64,000 bases of DNA, from NCBI GenBank assembly GCA_038238915.1, contig JBBSFH010000013.1:31600-95599 (forward strand), in the 5' to 3' direction. Below are positions 10,401-17,947 of this stretch, in pieces (within the stretch, counting starts at the first letter, position 1; the number at the start of each line of letters is the position of its first letter). The notes beneath the pieces were generated by a model. It was given only the letters and a program-made list of their open reading frames with translations, ran no database searches and was not told the origin of the DNA. The DNA comes from JAVVHE01 sp038238915 (GTDB taxonomy: Bacteria > Pseudomonadota > Alphaproteobacteria > Sphingomonadales > Sphingomonadaceae). Position numbers and translations under genes: made by a program.

Positions 10401-10814
10401 TTCGACTGCAAGGGCTATTTCGGCCTGAACTGCGGCACGCCCAATCCCGATTGGCGCCACACGCTGCGCGTGACCTACACGTCGCCGGGTGGCTTCTCGT
10501 TCTCGACGCGCTGGCGCTACTTTGCCCCGACGCTGAACGATAGCCTCAGCACCAACGCCTTCCTCGGTTACACCGCTCCTGGTGCCGATCCGGTCGATGC
10601 GCGCCTGCACGCGGTGCACTACATCGATCTGGCCGTCACGGTGAAGGCGAGCGATCGGCACTCGTTCCGCGTCGGCGTCAACAACGTGTTCGACAAGGAT
10701 CCGCAGGTTCTGGGCGCAAACGGCCTCGGCACGTTCAGCAACGGCAACACCTACCCCGGCGTCTACGATACGCTCGGCCGTTACATCTTCGCGGGCTTCA
10801 CCGGCAACTTCTAG
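7449..10814 (+). CDS. TonB-dependent outer-membrane receptor 2
   Basis: About 1121 residues from the ATG at 7449, which opens a signal peptide (ending SAFAQ). The plug shows DLIVVTGSRIAQPQL, then TPLTVVSAAEIRNTGSSRIEDLVNSLPQVF, LRGLGTTRTLVLVNGKRL and QRIDVLTGGASSTYGSDAVAGVVNFVMD, the signature of the large sphingomonad/Xanthomonas receptor class. Late barrel motifs include NRAVRAPNAVELFAP, PEKSDTYTAGVVL and HSFRVGVNNVFDKDPQ, ending GFTGNF with terminal Phe. It imports an unknown ligand across the outer membrane. The leader before the ATG (CAGAGGATTTTCCT) closely resembles that of receptor 1 (CAAGGGATTTTC). A strong terminator follows 23 bases after the stop. Confidence 0.94.
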   Translation: MTTDRTIRATLLATTMFCGLAMAGSAFAQSTGPGATGAQSDPAKGATDATGRVAEAQDLIVVTGSRIAQPQLTSATPLTVVSAAEIRNTGSSRIEDLVNSLPQVFAGQSANLSNGANGTATVNLRGLGTTRTLVLVNGKRLVPGDPSSPVADLNFIPAFLVQRIDVLTGGASSTYGSDAVAGVVNFVMDTNFEGFKLDAQYSFNQHDNAGDQRARDANAARNFSVPSGSIIDGQGYQFNVAIGVKSPDGRGHAVVYAGYRTQYAVTQNERDFSNCALFEGGDGTFTCGGSGTTAPARFRTNGAAPLAFRIFNPATHPVSFPVPTNAQGLPLDPTTGMVFINPNSPTTDKFGKPIAQVPFMLGDVVPQFDLRPTIVVNGNTVPNPNFNRVLISATGGTVPQVSSRTRVFDRSLNNGTLRPYRGSTDAFNYAPYNYYQRPDERFTLGGFAEYEVADFFKPYLEVMFMDDQTNAVIAPSGIFQQNLNVNCDNPLLSADEVTNICTRNGYAGADSAPLVIGRRNIEGGGRDSNLTHISYRIVVGTKGDLGEGFSYDLYAQYGRTRQNQIYFNDFSLRRSQNALQVVNSNGVPTCKSVLDGTDPTCVPYNIFGGTTTIQPNATQGVTQAALNYLQTPGFQIGSATEQVVSGSITGDLGKFGFKSPFADNGVGIAVGGEYRSEDLRTDTDVEFSTGDLAGQGGPTLPVKGGFNVAEGFGEISIPLVEHRPFFELLRVDAGYRYSSYNRAGTTDAYKVEAVYSPFKDIKLRGGYNRAVRAPNAVELFAPQSQGLFNGNDPCAGLADAAGLVQGFTKAQCANTGVTASQFGNGSIDLSPAGQYTSVIGGNPNLKPEKSDTYTAGVVLTPRFLPRFSLTVDYFNIKVKNTISAIGSQVILNSCVTSGNLCELVHRDPATGSLYLNPNGFVRNTNLNIGSIGTKGIDVAASYRIDFSDLGLGLPGGLGFDFVGTYLLSLTTEPGVLGPDNVTRQFDCKGYFGLNCGTPNPDWRHTLRVTYTSPGGFSFSTRWRYFAPTLNDSLSTNAFLGYTAPGADPVDARLHAVHYIDLAVTVKASDRHSFRVGVNNVFDKDPQVLGANGLGTFSNGNTYPGVYDTLGRYIFAGFTGNF

Positions 10815-10836
10815 TCGCACGCCACGCGGTGCAATG

Positions 10837-10869
10837 CGGCGGCGGACTTCGGTCCGCCGCCGTTTGCGT
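10837..10869 (+). terminator. Rho-independent terminator after receptor 2
   Basis: A perfect 11-bp stem, CGGCGGCGGAC (10837-10847) with GTCCGCCGCCG (10852-10862), closes a TTCG tetraloop and is followed by TTTGCGTTT. This is a strong intrinsic terminator that separates the receptor transcript from the dioxygenase gene starting at 10884; the T tract is interrupted, as often in GC-rich genomes. Confidence 0.8.
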
Positions 10870-10883
10870 TTAAGGCACGGCCC

Positions 10884-12329
10884 ATGTCCGACGTCCTCGA
10901 ATCCAGCCTCTCGGCGCACCAGAGCGGTCGCCTGCTCGAAGCCTATGATCTCGCGCGCGGTCACGCGCGCGCGCACCCCCGCGACGCGCGCGCGTGGCAT
11001 CAGTTGGGGCTGCTGCTTCAGGAGATGGGCGATCTGCCCAGATCGGCCGCGATGCTCGATCGCGCGCTCCAGCTCGCCCCGCACCACGCGACGCTGCTCC
11101 ATCTGCGCGGCCGGGTCGAACTGGCGCGCGGTCTTCCTGCGCTCGAATGGCTCGATCGCGCGCAGGACGCGCGGCCCGATGATCCCGCGATCGCGCTCAG
11201 CATCGGCATGGCCACGCTCGCCGCGGGCGATGCGGGGGACGCGCTTCACCGTTTTGCCCAGGTCACGATGGCCTATCCCATGCTTCGCCAAGGCCATGCG
11301 AGCCTCGCCTCGCTGCGCTACCAGCTCGGAGACCGCGACGCGTTCGACGATAGCTACGCTGCCGCGCTCGCCCACACCCCGGCCGACGCCGACCTCTGGC
11401 GCGCGTGGGCGGTTGCGCTGGTCAGCGCCGAGCTCCCGGCACGCGCGCTCGACGTGATCGCGCGCGCGCGCGCTGCGGTGGGAGACGGCGCGCGCTTCGA
11501 CGCGGTCGAGCTCAGCGCGCTGACCGATCTCGGCGAAACCGCCGCCGCCGCTGCAAAGTTCGCCGCCTTGCCCGTCGCGGCCGACGACGGCGTGCTGCGC
11601 CACACGCGCATCCGCCACCTGATTGCGGCGGGCGATCCGACCGCCGCCGCCGCGCTCGCCGAAGCAACCGTAGCCGGGCCGGGTGGGGAGGGGGCGTGGC
11701 CGTGGCTCGCCACCGCATGGGCGCTGATCGGCGATCCGCGTTACGAATGGCTGATCGGCGATCCGCGTCTGATCGGCATTTATGATCTGGGCGATCCGCC
11801 CGAAGGCCTCGCCGATACTCTGCGCGCGCTCCACACCACGCGTATCGAACCGCCCGAGCAATCATTGCGCGGCGGCACGCAGACCGATGGCGATCTTCTG
11901 CTGCGCGAGGAGCCGCCGATCGTCGCGCTGCGCGCGCAACTCGAAGCCGCGATCGCCGTGCATATCGCGCAGTTGCCACCGGCGGACGCCGCGCATCCGG
12001 TGCTCGCCCCTCGGCGCGGGCGCACGCGTTTCGCGGGGAGCTGGTCGGTCCGGCTCGGCGGCGCGGGTTTCCACGTCAACCACACCCACCCGCGTGGCTG
12101 GCTCAGCTCCGCCTATTATGTCGTGGTCCCGGATGCGCCGCCGCCGCAGGGCTGGCTGAAACTGGGCGAGCCACCCGCGAACAGCGGTGCCGATATCGCA
12201 GCGTTCCTTCGCATCGAACCCAAGCCGGGCCGTCTCGTGCTGTTTCCTTCGATCCTGTGGCATGGCACCGAGCCGTTCACGGCCGGGGAACGTATCAGCG
12301 TCGCCTTCGATGTGGTCCCGCTTGTTTAA
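10884..12329 (+). CDS. TPR-fused putative 2OG-Fe(II) oxygenase
   Basis: A 481-residue soluble protein. The first ~300 residues are TPR-like helical repeats (AHQSGRLLEAYDLARGHARAHPRDARAWHQLGLLL; RSAAMLDRALQLAPHHATLLHLRGRVELARG). The C-terminal ~180 residues match the 2OG-FeII_Oxy_5 type: HVNHTHPRGWLSSAYYVVVPD supplies the proximal His pair and RLVLFPSILWHGTEPF the distal His, with the GERISVAFDV end expected for 2-oxoglutarate binding. The likely activity is hydroxylation of a protein or small molecule; the substrate is unknown. It follows receptor 2 after a terminator, and its last four bases overlap the stop of the opposing dioxygenase. No export signal is seen. Confidence 0.85.
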   Translation: MSDVLESSLSAHQSGRLLEAYDLARGHARAHPRDARAWHQLGLLLQEMGDLPRSAAMLDRALQLAPHHATLLHLRGRVELARGLPALEWLDRAQDARPDDPAIALSIGMATLAAGDAGDALHRFAQVTMAYPMLRQGHASLASLRYQLGDRDAFDDSYAAALAHTPADADLWRAWAVALVSAELPARALDVIARARAAVGDGARFDAVELSALTDLGETAAAAAKFAALPVAADDGVLRHTRIRHLIAAGDPTAAAALAEATVAGPGGEGAWPWLATAWALIGDPRYEWLIGDPRLIGIYDLGDPPEGLADTLRALHTTRIEPPEQSLRGGTQTDGDLLLREEPPIVALRAQLEAAIAVHIAQLPPADAAHPVLAPRRGRTRFAGSWSVRLGGAGFHVNHTHPRGWLSSAYYVVVPDAPPPQGWLKLGEPPANSGADIAAFLRIEPKPGRLVLFPSILWHGTEPFTAGERISVAFDVVPLV

Positions 12330-13372
12330 CCTGCAGCGTACCAGGCGCGCCGCGCGAGCATCATCGCCTCAACCCCGTGGCGCTCTGCTTGCGTGAGAAA
12401 GGGGTTCCACGCGTCGGCGATCATCACCACGCGCGTTTCGCCCGCGTCGTTCCACGCCTCATGCTCGATCGTATCGTCGAACGCCCATGCCTCGCCGATC
12501 CGCCATTCGCGCGTGACATTGCCCACCCGGAAGCGCGCGGGGCCGGGCAAAATCAGCGGCAGATGGACGATAGCGCGCGTGTTGGTCGATCCGGTGTGCG
12601 GTGGAATATGCGCGCCCGCCGTGAGCGCGGAGAAGACCACGGTCGGGCCGAACCCCTTCTGCCAGAGCATCGGCAGGCGTTCGATCAACGCGGCGGTGCC
12701 GGGGCAGGTCGCGCAGGCTTCGGCCTGCCGCACGCCGTCGCGCCAGAGGTAGAGCGTGCTCCAGTCAGACGAGCGGTTGAGCCCGGCCCACTGGTTGACC
12801 GGCACGCCCGGGGGCAGATCGATATAGGGCGCGAAGCGGTCCGCGAGCCGTGCGGTGGCGTGTGCGAGTTCGGCCTGGATCATCGGTGTCGCGGCTTCGA
12901 GTTCGGCAAACCACGGGAACAGCGCAGGATCGAAGAAGGGCACGGCGGCAAGGCGCGGGAAATGGAGATAGGCGGGTTCGGGGGTGTAGGCGCGGCGGGT
13001 GCCCGCAAAGATCGCGGCTGCTTCGGCGAGGCGTTCGTCCGCAGGGCCGATCGCGGTGTCCAATGCCCGCGCAAGCGCGTCGCGATCCGCCTCGACCACC
13101 GCGCGCGCGCGCGCCAGCGGGGCCACGAGCGCGGGGGGCGTGCGTTCAGCGGGGGGCGCGCCCTTCAGCGCATCGGCGAACGCCAATGCTGCGGCACGCG
13201 CGTGGCCCATTCGATCGAGCACCGCGCCCTTGGAAAGCAGCGCGATCAAATTGCCCGGCGAAACTGCGAGAGCTGATTCGATCGCGGCCAGCGCGTCTTC
13301 GAAACGCCCCGCCGCACGCGCAGTCGCCGCCCCGGCCAGCGCCGCATCGAGGCGCGGATCGGGCACCGTCAC
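12326..13372 (-). CDS. TPR-fused aspartyl/asparaginyl beta-hydroxylase
   Basis: About 348 residues from the GTG with complement at 13370-13372, the first start after the upstream gene's stop at 13381. N-terminal TPR repeats (AGRFEDALAAIESALAVSPGNLIALLSKGAVLDRMGHARAAA) precede an AspH-type domain: AHIPPHTGSTNTRAIVHLPL carries the first metal His and the 2OG-binding Arg region, and FDDTIEHEAWNDAGETRVV the second His and Arg. All expected catalytic residues appear present. The family hydroxylates Asp/Asn side chains in proteins or lipids. It lies tail to tail with another TPR-oxygenase of a different family, sharing four bases, and only eight bases after the small exported-protein gene. Confidence 0.87.
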   Translation of the reverse strand: MTVPDPRLDAALAGAATARAAGRFEDALAAIESALAVSPGNLIALLSKGAVLDRMGHARAAALAFADALKGAPPAERTPPALVAPLARARAVVEADRDALARALDTAIGPADERLAEAAAIFAGTRRAYTPEPAYLHFPRLAAVPFFDPALFPWFAELEAATPMIQAELAHATARLADRFAPYIDLPPGVPVNQWAGLNRSSDWSTLYLWRDGVRQAEACATCPGTAALIERLPMLWQKGFGPTVVFSALTAGAHIPPHTGSTNTRAIVHLPLILPGPARFRVGNVTREWRIGEAWAFDDTIEHEAWNDAGETRVVMIADAWNPFLTQAERHGVEAMMLARRAWYAAG

Positions 13373-13380
13373 GCGATTGT

Positions 13381-13656
13381 CTAGCCGCCCGGGCCCTTGT
13401 AGCCGATGTGCTGCTGCCGCTCGAGGGTCTCGCGCTGGTCGCGGTAGATACGCTCCCATTCTTCGGCGGTGGCGCATTGCTTCACCGCATTCAGCCGCGA
13501 ACCGAGCGTCTCCGTCGTGTGGCAGATCTTTTTCGTTTTGGCGGGCGTGGTAGATGCGACCGTCGTCGTGGTCGCCGGAGGTGGCAGATCCTGCAGCTGC
13601 GCCAGAGCGGGTGCCGCTGCGGCGAGGCTCAAAGCCAGGATTATTGAACGAAGCAT
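13381..13656 (-). CDS. Small exported protein of unknown function
   Basis: A 91-residue product. The signal peptide MLRSIILALSLAAAAPALAQ is clear. The mature ~70 residues hold a Thr/Pro-rich linker, then KICHTTETLGSRLNAVKQCATAEEWERIYRDQRETLERQQ, a helical segment with two cysteines. This CHxxxTGSR..CxTxxEW pattern recurs in many small sphingomonad periplasmic proteins, but no function is established. It is the first gene of a likely pair with the beta-hydroxylase (eight-base gap), so it could be its partner, although the hydroxylase has no export signal. The clpB end is 58 bases upstream on the same strand. Confidence 0.75.
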   Translation of the reverse strand: MLRSIILALSLAAAAPALAQLQDLPPPATTTTVASTTPAKTKKICHTTETLGSRLNAVKQCATAEEWERIYRDQRETLERQQHIGYKGPGG

Positions 13657-13714
13657 CGGACCCTCCGCGGAAGCATGCAACATGTTCCCAGAAGCCGGCC
13701 GCGCTGTCCAGCCT

Positions 13715-16279
13715 TCACACCACCGAAAGCGCCAGCGCGCCATCGCCTTCGTCCACGCGCACGCTCGATCCATCGGGCACCTGCCCGCCCAGAATCAGGT
13801 CCGCGAGCGGATCCTGCACGTTGCGCTGCACCGCGCGTTTCAGCGGCCGTGCGCCGTACACTGGATCATAGCCCACTCGGCCCAGCCAGCGGCGGGCAGC
13901 GTCGGTCATTTCGAGCGCGATCTTGCGGTCCTTCAACAGACGGCGCACGCGTTCCACCTGCAGATCGACGATCGGGCCCATATGTTCCTGGCCCAGCCGG
14001 TGGAACAGCACGATCTCGTCCAGCCGGTTCAGGAACTCGGGCCGGAAATGCGCGCGGACCGCGTCCATTACCTTGTCTTCAGCGGCGGTGACAGGTGCGC
14101 CATCGGGCAGCGCGGCGATGAACTGCGAGCCGAGATTCGAGGTGAGGATGATGAGCGTGTTGGTGAAATCCACCGTGCGCCCCTGCCCATCGGTCAGTCG
14201 GCCATCATCCAGCACCTGCAGCAGGATGTTAAACACGTCCGCGTGCGCCTTCTCCACCTCGTCGAACAGCACCACCTGATAGGGGCGGCGGCGGACGGCT
14301 TCGGTCAGCACCCCACCCTCCTCATAGCCGACATAGCCCGGCGGCGCGCCGATCAGGCGGGCGACCGCATGCTTTTCCATGAACTCGCTCATGTCGATGC
14401 GCACCATCGCGCTGTCGTCGTCGAACAGGAACCCGGCGAGCGCCTTCGTAAGCTCGGTCTTGCCCACGCCCGTCGGCCCGAGGAACAGGAACGAACCGAG
14501 CGGCCGGTTCGGGTCCTGAAGTCCCGCGCGCGCGCGGCGCACGGCGGCTGAAACCGCGCGCACGGCGGCCTCCTGCCCGATCACACGCTTGCCGAGCGCC
14601 GCCTCCATTTGCATCAGCTTCTCGCGCTCGCCCGCAAGCATCCGCTCCACGGGGATACCCGTCCAGCGCGCCACCACGCCCGCGATATCGTCCGACGTCA
14701 CCTCCTCGCGTACCATCGCGCCCGCGCCCGCCTCCTCGGCCGCGACCAGATCGCGCTCCAGCCCGGGCACCACGCCATAGGTCAGCTCGCCCGCACGCGC
14801 GTAATCGCCGCGCCGCTGCGACTGTTCGAGTTCGAGCCGCGCTGCCTCGAGCGCGGCCTTAACCTTGGACGCGCCCGCCAGCTTCTCCTTCTCGCCCTGC
14901 CAGCGCGTCGTCAGCGCGCCGGATTGCTCCTCCAGCCCCGCCAGCTCGGACTCGAGCGCGCTCAGCCGGTCGCGCGATGGCGCATCGGTCTCGCGCTTCA
15001 ACGCCTCGCGCTCGATACGGAGCTGGACGATGCGGCGGTCAAGGTTCTCGATCTCCTCGGGCTTGCTCTCCACCTCCATGCGCAGGCGGCTCGCGGCCTC
15101 GTCCATCAGGTCGATGGCTTTATCCGGCAGGAAGCGATCCGCGATGTAACGGTTGCTGAGCGTGGCAGCCGCCACCAGCGCACCATCGGTGATGCGCACA
15201 TGATGGTGCTGCTCGTACTTGTCGCGCAGCCCGCGCAGGATCGAGATCGTATCCTCCACTGTCGGTTCGCCGACGAATACCGGCTGGAAGCGCCGCTCGA
15301 GCGCGGCATCCTTCTCGATGTGCTTGCGATACTCGTCGAGCGTCGTCGCGCCGATGCAGTGCAGCTCGCCGCGCGCCAAGGCGGGCTTGAGCAGGTTGGA
15401 CGCATCCATCGCTCCCTCGCCCCTCCCCGCGCCGACCAGCGTGTGCATTTCGTCGATGAACAGGATGATCTCGCCCTCGCCCGCGCGCACCTCGTCGAGC
15501 ACGCCCTTCAGCCGTTCCTCGAACTCGCCGCGATATTTCGCGCCCGCGATCAGCGAGCCCATGTCGAGCGACATCAGCCGCTGGTCCTTCATCCCGTCGG
15601 GCACGTCGCCGTTGACGATGCGCAGCGCGAGCCCTTCGACGATCGCGGTCTTGCCCACGCCGGGCTCGCCGATCAGCACCGGGTTGTTCTTCGTCCGCCG
15701 CGCGAGCACTTGGATCGTGCGCCGGATTTCCTCGTCGCGCCCGATCACCGGATCGAGCTTGCCGTCGCGCGCCGCCTGCGTCAGATCGCGCGCAAATTTC
15801 TTGAGCGCATCGTAGCGGTCCTCCGCCGACGCGGTGTCGGCGGGGCGGCCTTTGCGCAGGCTTTCGATCGCGGTGTTCAGCGCCTCGGCGCTCACCCCCG
15901 CCGCCTTCATTGCAGGGTTCCCCGCGACCGCGAACGCAAGCAGCAGACGCTCCACCGTCACGAAGGAATCGCCCGCCCTGGTTGCGATCTGCTCGGCGGA
16001 ATCGAGCAGCCGCACGGTGTCGTTATCCCACGCGGTGCTTTGCGCCCCCGATCCGCTGACCGCCGGAATCCGCGACAGCGCCCCGTCCACCTCAGCCGCC
16101 GCCAGCAGCGGTTGGCCACCCGACGCGCGGATCAGCCCCGCCGCCATCCCCTGCTCGTCCTCGAGCAGCGCTTTTAGCAAATGGTCGGGCGTGATCCGCT
16201 GATGGCTCAATCGGATCGCGACGGTCTGCGCCGACTGGAGAAACCCCTTGGCGCGTTCGGTGAATTTTTCGACGTTCAT
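13715..16279 (-). CDS. clpB: ATP-dependent disaggregase ClpB
   Basis: An 854-residue Hsp100 chaperone. The start MNVEKFTERAKGFLQSAQ is the normal ClpB N-terminus, so the long upstream open frame is dropped. The order is a Clp-N repeat domain (1-150), first AAA+ module with GEPGVGKT, a middle coiled-coil rich in Glu/Arg (about 400-520), second AAA+ module with GPTGVGKT, and the D2-small domain. Both Walker A motifs and the Walker B segments (FIDEMHTL, LFDEVEKAH) look intact. It acts with DnaK/DnaJ to extract proteins from aggregates. No Shine-Dalgarno sequence precedes the ATG; a sigma-32-like promoter lies almost directly against it, suggesting heat-shock control and a leaderless message. Confidence 0.97.
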   Translation of the reverse strand: MNVEKFTERAKGFLQSAQTVAIRLSHQRITPDHLLKALLEDEQGMAAGLIRASGGQPLLAAAEVDGALSRIPAVSGSGAQSTAWDNDTVRLLDSAEQIATRAGDSFVTVERLLLAFAVAGNPAMKAAGVSAEALNTAIESLRKGRPADTASAEDRYDALKKFARDLTQAARDGKLDPVIGRDEEIRRTIQVLARRTKNNPVLIGEPGVGKTAIVEGLALRIVNGDVPDGMKDQRLMSLDMGSLIAGAKYRGEFEERLKGVLDEVRAGEGEIILFIDEMHTLVGAGRGEGAMDASNLLKPALARGELHCIGATTLDEYRKHIEKDAALERRFQPVFVGEPTVEDTISILRGLRDKYEQHHHVRITDGALVAAATLSNRYIADRFLPDKAIDLMDEAASRLRMEVESKPEEIENLDRRIVQLRIEREALKRETDAPSRDRLSALESELAGLEEQSGALTTRWQGEKEKLAGASKVKAALEAARLELEQSQRRGDYARAGELTYGVVPGLERDLVAAEEAGAGAMVREEVTSDDIAGVVARWTGIPVERMLAGEREKLMQMEAALGKRVIGQEAAVRAVSAAVRRARAGLQDPNRPLGSFLFLGPTGVGKTELTKALAGFLFDDDSAMVRIDMSEFMEKHAVARLIGAPPGYVGYEEGGVLTEAVRRRPYQVVLFDEVEKAHADVFNILLQVLDDGRLTDGQGRTVDFTNTLIILTSNLGSQFIAALPDGAPVTAAEDKVMDAVRAHFRPEFLNRLDEIVLFHRLGQEHMGPIVDLQVERVRRLLKDRKIALEMTDAARRWLGRVGYDPVYGARPLKRAVQRNVQDPLADLILGGQVPDGSSVRVDEGDGALALSVV

Positions 16280-16287
16280 AGCGCGGG

Positions 16288-16316
16288 AAATGGGTGTGGC
16301 GTTTTGGACACACAAG
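16288..16316 (-). promoter_or_regulatory. Sigma-32 (RpoH)-type heat-shock promoter of clpB
   Basis: On the minus strand CTTGTGT (complement of 16310-16316) is followed after 14 bases by ACCCATTT (complement of 16288-16295). This is close to the RpoH consensus CTTGAAA / CCCCATNT with 13-15 bases between. Transcription would begin about 16281, only one or two bases before the clpB ATG. Confidence 0.65.
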
Positions 16317-16349
16317 GGCACGTCGTCGGTGGCGCCACCCCGTTGCGCA

Positions 16350-17162
16350 CTACGCCCCCCCCAGGTCCGCCTCCTCGGCGCGCCCCACATCCCCCCGTCG
16401 TACCGCCATCTGGATCGGCCCCTCCGCGCGTCCCGCCACGAACTGGTCCACATAGGGGTTGCCGCTCATGTACAGTCGGTCCTTGGAGCCGTCCCAGATG
16501 ATCTTGCCGTTGTAGAGCATCGCCACCCGGTCCGCGATCTTGCGGGCGGACGAGAGATCGTGGGTGATGGTGACGGCGGTGACGCCCAGATCGCGGACGA
16601 GTTCGACGATGAGGTTATTGATCACGTCTGCCATGATCGGATCCAACCCGGTGGTGGGTTCGTCGAAGAACATGATCTCGGGGCGCGCGGCGATTGCGCG
16701 GGCGAGAGCGACGCGCTTCTGCATGCCGCCTGACAGTTCGGCGGGCTTCAGATCGGCGACATCCGCGCCAAGCCCCACGCGCGCGAGATTGTCTATCGCC
16801 TGAGCACGCAGCGAGGCGGAGCGGCCGATGTCTCCCTCGGTGAGCGCGAAGCTCACGTTGCGCCACACGGACAAGCTGTCGAACAGCGCGCCGCCCTGGA
16901 ACAGCATTCCGAAGCGTGCGCGGTGACGCGCCATGGCCGCACCGCGCAGCTTGCCCACCTCCACCCCGCCCACCAGCACGCGGCCGCGGTCCGGCGTCAT
17001 CAGGCCGAGGATGCATTTGAGCGTAACCGATTTGCCCGTGCCCGAGCCGCCGATGATCACCAGCGATTCGCCGGGCTCGACCGATAGGCTCATGCCACGC
17101 AGCACGGTCTTCGGGCCGAAACGCTTGCAGACATCCTCCATCAGGATCAGCGGTTCGCTCAT
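16350..17162 (-). CDS. mlaF: MlaF-type ABC transporter ATPase (phospholipid trafficking)
   Basis: A 270-residue ATPase with Walker A IIGGSGTGKSV (about residue 36), signature LSGGMQKRVALARA and Walker B IMFFDEPTTGLDP, ending with HDLSSARKIADRVAMLYNGKI. The sequence is of the MlaF/Ttg2A class, which powers phospholipid movement between inner and outer membranes with permease MlaE and substrate-binding MlaD. It overlaps the mlaE end by four bases (ATGA), so the two are co-translated. No mlaD follows: the next gene on this strand is clpB, after a 70-base gap that holds the clpB promoter. Confidence 0.9.
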   Translation of the reverse strand: MSEPLILMEDVCKRFGPKTVLRGMSLSVEPGESLVIIGGSGTGKSVTLKCILGLMTPDRGRVLVGGVEVGKLRGAAMARHRARFGMLFQGGALFDSLSVWRNVSFALTEGDIGRSASLRAQAIDNLARVGLGADVADLKPAELSGGMQKRVALARAIAARPEIMFFDEPTTGLDPIMADVINNLIVELVRDLGVTAVTITHDLSSARKIADRVAMLYNGKIIWDGSKDRLYMSGNPYVDQFVAGRAEGPIQMAVRRGDVGRAEEADLGGA

Positions 17163-17947
17163 TTGGTGCCGAACACGAGTACGGTGATGATGAGGTTGGA
17201 CGCGAGGATGAGCACGAAGGCGGAGACCACCGCATCGGTGGTCGCGCGCCCCACGCCCTCCGCGCCGCCCTTCGACGAGAAGCCGTGGTAGCAGCCCATC
17301 AGCGCGATGATGAACCCGAACACGGCGGCTTTGACCATCGAGGAGGTGATATCGTCGGCTTTGAGATACTGGCGCGTCACGCTCAGATATTCCGCGCTGT
17401 TGAAGCCCAGCCGCGTCACAGCGAGCGCCCAGCCGCCCGCGACGCCGATGATGTTGGTGATGAGCACCAGCACGGGCATCACCAGCGTGGAGGCGACGAT
17501 GCGCGGCATGATCAGATAGCGCACGGGATCGGTGCGCAGCGTGGTCAACGCGTCGATCTGTTCGGTGACGCGCATCGTGCCGAGTTCGGCCGCCATCGCG
17601 CTCGCGACGCGGCCTGCCATGATGAGGCCACCCATCACCGGCCCCAGTTCGCGCACCAGCGCGATCACGGTGACGGCGGGAACGGTGGAGGCGGCGTTAA
17701 AGCGCGAGCCGCCGACGAAGATCTGCTGCGCGATCGCGGCCCCGGTGAACAGCGCGGTCATGCCGATCACGGGGAGCGAGAAATAGCCGACCGCGATCAA
17801 CTGCGCGGCGAGGCGGCGCGGGTAGAAGGGCGGCGAGAGCGCGCGGATGAGCGCGGTGAAGGCAAAGCGCGCCACCCGCCCGATTTCGGCGAACGCACCG
17901 ATCACCACCGTGCCGAGCGCGATCAGGAGGCGCAGCACGATAGTCAC
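17159..17947 (-). CDS. mlaE: MlaE-family ABC transporter permease
   Basis: A 262-residue inner-membrane protein starting with GTG that overlaps the alr stop by four bases. An N-terminal amphipathic helix is followed by five or so membrane spans. Family motifs seen are FTGAAIAQQIF, ALVRELGPVMGGLIMAGRVASAMAAELGTMRVTEQIDAL and GCYHGFSSKGGAEGVGRATTDAVV, the last being the cytoplasmic coupling region. It forms the membrane core of the Mla-like lipid transporter with the ATPase encoded just downstream. The coupling with alr may simply reflect operon packing. Confidence 0.92.
   Translation of the reverse strand: MTIVLRLLIALGTVVIGAFAEIGRVARFAFTALIRALSPPFYPRRLAAQLIAVGYFSLPVIGMTALFTGAAIAQQIFVGGSRFNAASTVPAVTVIALVRELGPVMGGLIMAGRVASAMAAELGTMRVTEQIDALTTLRTDPVRYLIMPRIVASTLVMPVLVLITNIIGVAGGWALAVTRLGFNSAEYLSVTRQYLKADDITSSMVKAAVFGFIIALMGCYHGFSSKGGAEGVGRATTDAVVSAFVLILASNLIITVLVFGTK

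Noticed and set aside
10299..11861. A 520-codon minus-strand frame across the end of receptor 2, the terminator and the TPR-oxygenase gene.
   Set aside because: It crosses two strong genes and a perfect terminator, with no domain signature.
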